A DNA stretch of 64,000 nt, taken from NCBI GenBank assembly GCA_013289765.1, contig JABCZI010000002.1:372001-436000 (forward strand), read 5' to 3'. Below the pieces are notes generated by a model that saw only the letters and a list, made by a program, of their open reading frames with translations, did no database searches and was not told the origin of the DNA. Both the position numbers and the translations under genes were made by a program. Below, piece by piece: positions 59,024 through 64,000 of the stretch. The stretch is from Acidobacteriota bacterium. Lineage in GTDB: Bacteria > Acidobacteriota > Terriglobia > Terriglobales > Acidobacteriaceae. Position 1 is the first letter of the stretch. Each line of letters opens with the position of its first letter.

Positions 59024-61624
59024 CTAGTTCCCCTCCAAACTCTTCAACTCCTCCACCAAAGCCTTCCCAATTGTTTTCTGGTGCTCCGCCCTCAACTTCT
59101 TCCCCCCAGAAGTCAGATAGAACGTATCAATCGCCATCTGTCCCTCCGTATCGATCAACGCAATTTCAATATTGCAACCGTGCTGCGAAAGGCATGAGCT
59201 GATGCGATGCAACAACCTCGGCCGGTCCTGCGCAATCACCTGCAAAAGTGTGCTCGTCGAAGACGATTCATCGTCGAAATCAATGCGGGTCTCCACCACG
59301 ACTTTCACTCGGGCATGTTTCTCGCTGCGCTGCCGGTCACGCAGCATTCGCTCCAGGTCAGCCGACCCTGCCAGCACGCCCGTGATGCTCTGCTTGAATC
59401 GCTGCCACTCCGACATATTTAATTCGAGCGTGCGAAAACGGTCCGTAAAGTAAATCGTATCCACTACGATTCCGCCCTGGTTCGAAAAGGCGTTGGCCTT
59501 CACGATATTCATCCCCCAGGCCGCCAGCACTCCAGTCAACGTCGCAAATAATGACGGACGATCCTTCGTCACCAGCGCCAGTTCATACCAATGCCGTCCC
59601 CGCTTCAAATCTACCTGCACTGGATCATGGCCAAACTCCTCCGCCATCGTCATATGCTGCATCACTTCTTCGGCGGAGTGCACCAGCAAATATCTCTGCG
59701 GAAATCCTTCCACGAAATCCTTGAACTTCGTCCCCGTCACCGGAGCCAAACTCCGCAAGCGCGCTAATTTTTCATCGCTCGCGTCGCCGTGCACCCGCTG
59801 ATCCGCGCTCCGGTTCAAATAGTTCGCGGCCCCAATGTAAAGCTGCCAAACGTTCTCCGCCTTCCACGGCGTCAGCGCCTCTGGATTCACCGCCTTGATA
59901 TCCGCATACGTCAGCAGGCACAGCATTTTCAACCGCTCCGGCGTGCCAATCTTCTCCGCAAACGCCGCCACCGTCTCCGGATTAAAAATATCCCGCCGCA
60001 ATTGCGCCGACAGTTCCAAATGGTTCGCAATCAGAAACAGTACTGCCGCACGTTCCCCCGGCTCAACATCCAGCCGGTCTAGGCAACGGCCGGCAATTTC
60101 CAGGCTCCCTTCCACATGATTGCTGCCCGGCACTCCCTTTCCCGTGTCATGCAGCAACAGTGCGAGATACAGCAGCTCGGGATCTTCCAACTCGCCCAGC
60201 AACTCCGCATACCGCTGATCCCATTCCGATTGCGATTGATTCAGCCGGTGCAAACTTTCAATCGCCAGGATCGAGTGCTCATCCACCGTAAAGCGATGAT
60301 AGAAATCCCGCACCACCAACGAATCAATCGGCTTCAGTTCCGGCAGCAGCAATGTCAGCAACCGCAGCGAATGCATGGCGCGCAGCGCGTCCGCGGCATG
60401 CGGCTGCAACAATGTTTCCTGCAAGTAGAGCCACAGTTCAGCCCCTCGCGGAGGCATCACCGCCAGCGCCGGAAGCGCCTGCTCAATGTGGTGCTCCGTG
60501 GTCGCGCTCAGCTTCAGCCCATGATGCGCCATGAAGTGAAACAGCCGCAGCAGCATCTCGGAATCCTGCAGCGAAGACGACTGCTTGAGAAAAATCAGCC
60601 CGTCGACCACCGAAAAATCGGAACTCGACGGCCGCGACTTCCAGCCCTGAAATTGCCGGCGCAGCGTTGACCACGCTTCCGGAGTCTCTTCCAGCAACTG
60701 CATCACCGTACGTTGCACCGCGCGGGCATGCCGAAAGTAGATGCGCATCCAATCCGCAGCCGAAACGTCCGCTGCATCCGCAGCTCCAATCTTCCGCGCC
60801 GCCGCTTCGTCCTGCGCTTCCCAGCTCAGGGAGTTGTCATCGCGGCCATGGCGAAAGTGCAAAAAACAACGCGCCGCCATCAGGAATTCCAAAGCCGCAT
60901 CCATCTGTTTGCGCACTGGCGCGCGCAGCAAACTGGCGTCGGGCCAATCGCCCAGCTTGCCCATCGATGAGATCAGCGCCAGCCAGCACGCCACGTTGTA
61001 GTCCCGCAGCCCGCCCGGCGTCTCCTTTAAATTTGGCTCGAGATGAAATACGGTTTGCCCAAACTTCCCGTGCCGCTCGCGCGTTACCTCAGCCAGCCCC
61101 TGCAGCAACGCCTTCGATTCCCTCATCACGAGTTTGGGAATTAACCTGTCATGGAGGCGCACGAAGAGCTCGCGGTCGCCCGCCAGAAACCGGCAATCCA
61201 GAAGAGAGATAGTAAATTCGGTGTTGTTGGCGTCGAAGCGGTCGCACTCCGCTAGCGTCCGCGACGCCGGACTCAACTTCAGCTTCAGATCCCACAACTC
61301 TTGCGAAAATTGGCGAATCGCCTCTTTGTAGGCTGCTTCTCCGCCACGATCCGCATACAAAAAAAGCAAATCGATATCGGAATAAGGAAACAGCCAACCC
61401 CGCCCGAAGCCTCCCGTTGCCACCAACGCAAAACCGTGTGGCCCCGCTTCATCCGCCGAAACCAAATCCCGCCAGAGCCGCCTGAGGATCTCGTCGATCA
61501 GCCGCGTCCGTTCCGCAACCGCCGCTTTTCCGTCTCCCGTCGCGGCATATTCGCGCTCAATCCGCGCCGATTCCTCAGCGATCGAACTCCGCAGTTCAAT
61601 GATGAGTGAAGACGCTGCCGTCAT
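59024..61624 (-). CDS. glnD: PII uridylyltransferase/uridylyl-removing enzyme
   Basis: Nitrogen sensor that attaches and removes UMP on the PII protein. 866 residues, normal length. Nucleotidyltransferase domain: GGFGRGWLFPYSDIDLLFLY with the two catalytic aspartates (about 72-91). HD domain for deuridylylation: LALLLHDTGKGVPGSNH. Two C-terminal ACT domains for glutamine sensing: TKDRPSLFATLTGVLAAWGM and AQDRPRLLHRISSCLSQHGC. It lies 74 bases behind glnB, so enzyme and substrate are co-transcribed. Confidence 0.97.
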   Translation of the reverse strand: MTAASSLIIELRSSIAEESARIEREYAATGDGKAAVAERTRLIDEILRRLWRDLVSADEAGPHGFALVATGGFGRGWLFPYSDIDLLFLYADRGGEAAYKEAIRQFSQELWDLKLKLSPASRTLAECDRFDANNTEFTISLLDCRFLAGDRELFVRLHDRLIPKLVMRESKALLQGLAEVTRERHGKFGQTVFHLEPNLKETPGGLRDYNVACWLALISSMGKLGDWPDASLLRAPVRKQMDAALEFLMAARCFLHFRHGRDDNSLSWEAQDEAAARKIGAADAADVSAADWMRIYFRHARAVQRTVMQLLEETPEAWSTLRRQFQGWKSRPSSSDFSVVDGLIFLKQSSSLQDSEMLLRLFHFMAHHGLKLSATTEHHIEQALPALAVMPPRGAELWLYLQETLLQPHAADALRAMHSLRLLTLLLPELKPIDSLVVRDFYHRFTVDEHSILAIESLHRLNQSQSEWDQRYAELLGELEDPELLYLALLLHDTGKGVPGSNHVEGSLEIAGRCLDRLDVEPGERAAVLFLIANHLELSAQLRRDIFNPETVAAFAEKIGTPERLKMLCLLTYADIKAVNPEALTPWKAENVWQLYIGAANYLNRSADQRVHGDASDEKLARLRSLAPVTGTKFKDFVEGFPQRYLLVHSAEEVMQHMTMAEEFGHDPVQVDLKRGRHWYELALVTKDRPSLFATLTGVLAAWGMNIVKANAFSNQGGIVVDTIYFTDRFRTLELNMSEWQRFKQSITGVLAGSADLERMLRDRQRSEKHARVKVVVETRIDFDDESSSTSTLLQVIAQDRPRLLHRISSCLSQHGCNIEIALIDTEGQMAIDTFYLTSGGKKLRAEHQKTIGKALVEELKSLEGN

Positions 61625-61698
61625 GGCGGTCGGTGAAAGTGATATGGACTGAAGTGATTTGTCTCAAAGCCTTCGTTCTGCTTCTTCTGCCAAGAAGA

Positions 61699-62037
61699 TT
61701 ACAGCGCTCCCTCGCCCCGCTCCTCATTGCGGATGCGAATCACCTCGTCCACCCGCGTCAGAAAAATCTTCCCGTCCCCAATCTTCCCGGTGCGCGCCGC
61801 TTCGATGATAGCCTGCACGGCCTTCTCGACCATCGCATCTGCCAGAACCACTTCCAGCTTTGTCTTAGGGATAAGATCCACGCTGTACTCGCGTCCGCGA
61901 TAGACTTCGGTGTGACCCTTCTGCCGCCCGTGACCGCGCACTTCAATCACCGTCATGCCTTCGACGCCAATCTCCTGCAGCGCGCTCTTCACCGCTTCCA
62001 GCCTGGAGTTTTGGATGACCGCTTCAACCTTCGTCAT
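61699..62037 (-). CDS. glnB: Nitrogen regulatory protein PII
   Basis: 112-residue signal protein that binds ATP/ADP and 2-oxoglutarate and regulates nitrogen metabolism. The uridylylated tyrosine is at residue 51 in GREYSVD; the B loop is ARTGKIGDGKIF and the C-terminal RIRNEERGEGAL is typical. No amtB is adjacent, so GlnB rather than GlnK is preferred. It is followed by glnD. A near match to a sigma-54 site upstream has wrong spacing. Confidence 0.96.
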   Translation of the reverse strand: MTKVEAVIQNSRLEAVKSALQEIGVEGMTVIEVRGHGRQKGHTEVYRGREYSVDLIPKTKLEVVLADAMVEKAVQAIIEAARTGKIGDGKIFLTRVDEVIRIRNEERGEGAL

Positions 62038-62246
62038 GATTTGTTTTCGACTCCGATGCCTCCACCTGCCTGACTATCAAATTCTACGCCGGCGCTTCCC
62101 GCTAATACCCTTCCACTCCGCATCGCGACAAATCTCAAACCCGCGACTCACTCTATCGTCTGCCACCGCTTCACGGAAATCGAAACTATCTATCGTTCCG
62201 ATCAGGATTTGTTATGCAAAACTTGCCATGCAAAATGAATCAGAGC

Positions 62247-63425
62247 TCACTTCGCCGGCCCCTTTTGATCCGCCGCAGGCGCTGGCGGCTTGGCAAACTT
62301 CGCCTCGTCCACCGGAACATTCTCCTTCACCTCGCTGATCTGAATCGTGAATCGGCCGCCTGGCCGAGCCAGCGTCCATCGAAACGGGATTTTCACTGCT
62401 CCCGCTCCGCGATAGTCAGCATAGTCGATCTGCGTCGGTAATCGTCCCAATGGAGTCTCTCCAAATCGAACCAGCCGCACCAGCAAGCCCGATTGCTCGT
62501 CAAAGTACAGCCGCAGCGGTGTCTTTCCCTCGCGCCGTCCAACCACCACGTACGCCTCGCGATCGCCGACCTTCTCCGTTCCTCGCAGCCGCGATTCGCT
62601 GAACATCCCTTTCAGGTGTGCCGCAAAATGAAGATCGGCGTCCATGGCCGCCGCGTCGATATCCGGCCCATGCATCTCGTGCACTGGCCTCCCCGGAAAA
62701 CTCAACCAACCTTCATGACCATCGAATGCCGTCACGCTATCGCCCTCCGGAGTGTGCGTGAAAGATATTCGCTTTTCCGGATCCTTCGAAAAAATCTCGA
62801 TCGGAACATTCCGGTCCCCAAAAGTAATCGTGCCCTTCATCACCCGGCTCGTCGTCTTTTCAATAGCACGCGCTCCGCCCACAGCCTGCAGATACTTGTC
62901 GAACAACTGCTCGGGCGCCGGTCCACTCGGTTCGCTCTTTTCCTCCGCCTCGTCCCCGCCTTCTGCGCCTTTCTTCGCTCCACCCATTCCTGCCTTGGCC
63001 TCTTCCGTCATCACCGGCGGCATTCCCACCGGTTTGGGGCTGCCTCGGTGGCAGGAATAGCAAGTCACCTCGCGATGCCCCTCAAAATTCTCCTTGTTGA
63101 TGGCAAACATCATCTCCATCATCTTTCGCGCTGTCTGCTTTGGCTTCTTGTCGTCCTTTTCAAACGCGCCTTCCACATGGCAGAATTCGCACTCCACGCC
63201 CAGGGACGTCGTAATGAACTGCATCCCGGGAATTAATTGGTCCGCCGGAATGCCCTTCAGCACCTCTATGTTCTTGAACTGTTCTTCTGCTTTTTTAGGC
63301 CCCGCAGAGCCAGACTGGCCCAAAGCCCCCGCGGACTGGCCCCTCGCGCCGCTCATTACCATTCCACCCGCAACGACAAACCCGATCATCCCAATAACAA
63401 CAATTAAACTCCTCTTCCGTCTCAT
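62247..63425 (-). CDS. Reaction-centre-type c cytochrome with a C-terminal sensor-like domain
   Basis: 392 residues. Signal peptide or anchor (SLIVVIGMIGFVVAGGMVM). Residues about 50-140 follow the photosynthetic reaction-centre cytochrome pattern: NIEVLKGIPADQLIPGMQFI, with two heme sites, CEFCH and CYSCH. A charged Glu/Lys-rich linker leads to a beta-rich domain (EKTTSRVMKGTITFGDRNVP; YVVVGRREGKTPLRLYFDEQ) of unknown function. Such proteins are common in non-phototrophic Acidobacteriota and do not mean photosynthesis. Electron-transfer partner unknown. Confidence 0.85.
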   Translation of the reverse strand: MRRKRSLIVVIGMIGFVVAGGMVMSGARGQSAGALGQSGSAGPKKAEEQFKNIEVLKGIPADQLIPGMQFITTSLGVECEFCHVEGAFEKDDKKPKQTARKMMEMMFAINKENFEGHREVTCYSCHRGSPKPVGMPPVMTEEAKAGMGGAKKGAEGGDEAEEKSEPSGPAPEQLFDKYLQAVGGARAIEKTTSRVMKGTITFGDRNVPIEIFSKDPEKRISFTHTPEGDSVTAFDGHEGWLSFPGRPVHEMHGPDIDAAAMDADLHFAAHLKGMFSESRLRGTEKVGDREAYVVVGRREGKTPLRLYFDEQSGLLVRLVRFGETPLGRLPTQIDYADYRGAGAVKIPFRWTLARPGGRFTIQISEVKENVPVDEAKFAKPPAPAADQKGPAK

Positions 63426-63546
63426 CCTCGCCTCGGTAAGAAATCCAAATAACTCGTCTCCGCGATCTCCGCGGCTGTTCTCCGCACACTCCGCGATTCA
63501 GCCGCTTTGATTCAGCTGCTTTATTGATGAAGCCAATTCCAAACCT

Positions 63547-64000
63547 TCACGGCTGATTACTGTATACGTACTTCCCCGAAAGCTCCGCAATCACGTACGT
63601 CTTCTGCAGAAGTCCATCCACCCTCGCCTTCAGGTGCGGCGGCACAAACAAGAATACTCGTCCCCTCCCAGCCCAGTCCTTCTGCAAATCGGCATCGCTC
63701 AAATAAATTTTGGGCGCATCCGCGAAAGTCGAACCAAACCACATGGATGTAGTCCGCCCCTCAACCAGATCAACCGGCCGCCGCAGATAAAACAGCAGAG
63801 ATGACCCAAACGACTGATCCCCATAAATCATCACTTGGTCTTCCGGCCGCGCCCTTGCCTCAATCTCCTGCGCCAATTGCTTCGAAGAAAGATACGGCCC
63901 AAATCGTCCTAACGCAATATGCGCCGCCACCAAAAATAGTGCCAGTCCCGCCCCCATCACCCACGTCGCGGAATAGTGCCGGCGGTAAACGCGCAATCCA
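63547..64000 (-). CDS. C-terminal part of an ArnT/GT39-like membrane glycosyltransferase (cut by window edge)
   Basis: About 151 codons are visible and the frame is open to the window end (no ATG), so the N-terminus lies outside. One membrane helix (ATWVMGAGLALFLVAAHIAL) is followed by a soluble alpha-beta domain with RPEDQVMIYGDQSFGSSLLFYLRRP-like sequence, the usual C-terminal domain of dolichyl-phosphate-mannose/arabinose transferases of the ArnT type. Catalytic parts are not visible, so the assignment is by likeness of the tail only. Confidence 0.55.
   Translation of the reverse strand, partial: GLRVYRRHYSATWVMGAGLALFLVAAHIALGRFGPYLSSKQLAQEIEARARPEDQVMIYGDQSFGSSLLFYLRRPVDLVEGRTTSMWFGSTFADAPKIYLSDADLQKDWAGRGRVFLFVPPHLKARVDGLLQKTYVIAELSGKYVYSNQP

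Noticed and set aside
62205..62240. Sigma-54-like site before glnB on the minus strand (TGGCAAGTTTTGCA)
   Set aside because: GG and GC are two bases too close for a -24/-12 promoter; spacing is strict for sigma-54.
1..64000. tRNA, rRNA, CRISPR array, prophage or transposase
   Set aside because: Scanned both strands for tRNA T-loops, regularly spaced repeats and mobile-element proteins; none were found, although small RNAs without clear motifs cannot be excluded.

Overview
The window looks like a chromosomal segment of an acidobacterium (Acidobacteriota, Terriglobia/Koribacter-like). This is an inference from content: a hopanoid-type HpnI glycosyltransferase, reaction-centre-type c cytochromes, many secreted S9/M1/MA-like peptidases, a sigma-54 promoter, WXXGXW-repeat proteins and several small proteins without clear families. 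Coding density is high and base composition is even. I saw no rRNA, tRNA, CRISPR array, intact insertion sequence or phage module, so this reads as core and near-core genome with local rearrangement scars.

Layout. 1-8.5 kb: minus-strand housekeeping genes (def fragment, aroC, a HAD hydrolase, a glycine-zipper lipoprotein, a YhaM-like OB-HD nuclease, a SurA/PpiC foldase, a SpoIIE-type phosphatase, a TPR/HELAH metalloprotease), with one LuxR-type regulator on plus. 8.6-13.6 kb: an M1-like peptidase, then CheB translationally coupled to an unusual response regulator-HDOD fusion. 13.9-17.1 kb: two convergent sugar transporters. 17.2-23.6 kb: a compact arginine operon argR-argC-argB-argF-argG-argH-short argA, every junction overlapping, driven by a promoter covered by two ARG boxes. 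23.8-30.7 kb: a histidine kinase fused to the remains of an aquaporin gene, then a trehalose operon (membrane-sensor-OtsA, OtsB, a duplicated-domain protein, TreT). 30.7-45.4 kb: AsmA-like protein, secreted proteins, a Ser/Thr kinase, a stress-type protein, a sigma-54-driven secreted protein, periplasmic GalM, an S9 peptidase, HpnI, a LolA-like protein, and a PilZ plus orphan Flp pilin pair. 45.4-57.4 kb: heme synthase CtaB, two SH3-like secreted proteins and, divergently, a respiratory operon. 57.6-64 kb: an amidohydrolase, glnB-glnD, a reaction-centre-type cytochrome and a cut glycosyltransferase-like gene.

The most striking system is the respiratory operon at 49.4-57.4 kb. It runs: a fused monoheme cytochrome/beta-barrel outer-membrane protein, a diheme periplasmic cytochrome c, a blue-copper-like protein, then CoxB, CoxA, two CoxC-like subunits, CoxD and a small CXXC membrane protein. 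This order resembles the Acidithiobacillus ferrooxidans rus operon (cyc2-cyc1-ORF-coxBACD-rus), which carries electrons from outside the cell to an aa3 oxidase. Use of an external electron donor by this organism is an inference, not shown by the sequence. Second come the trehalose operon, in which a two-TM sensor module is fused to trehalose-6-phosphate synthase and two different trehalose routes are co-transcribed, and two fusion-by-deletion genes (response regulator/HDOD and aquaporin remnant/histidine kinase).
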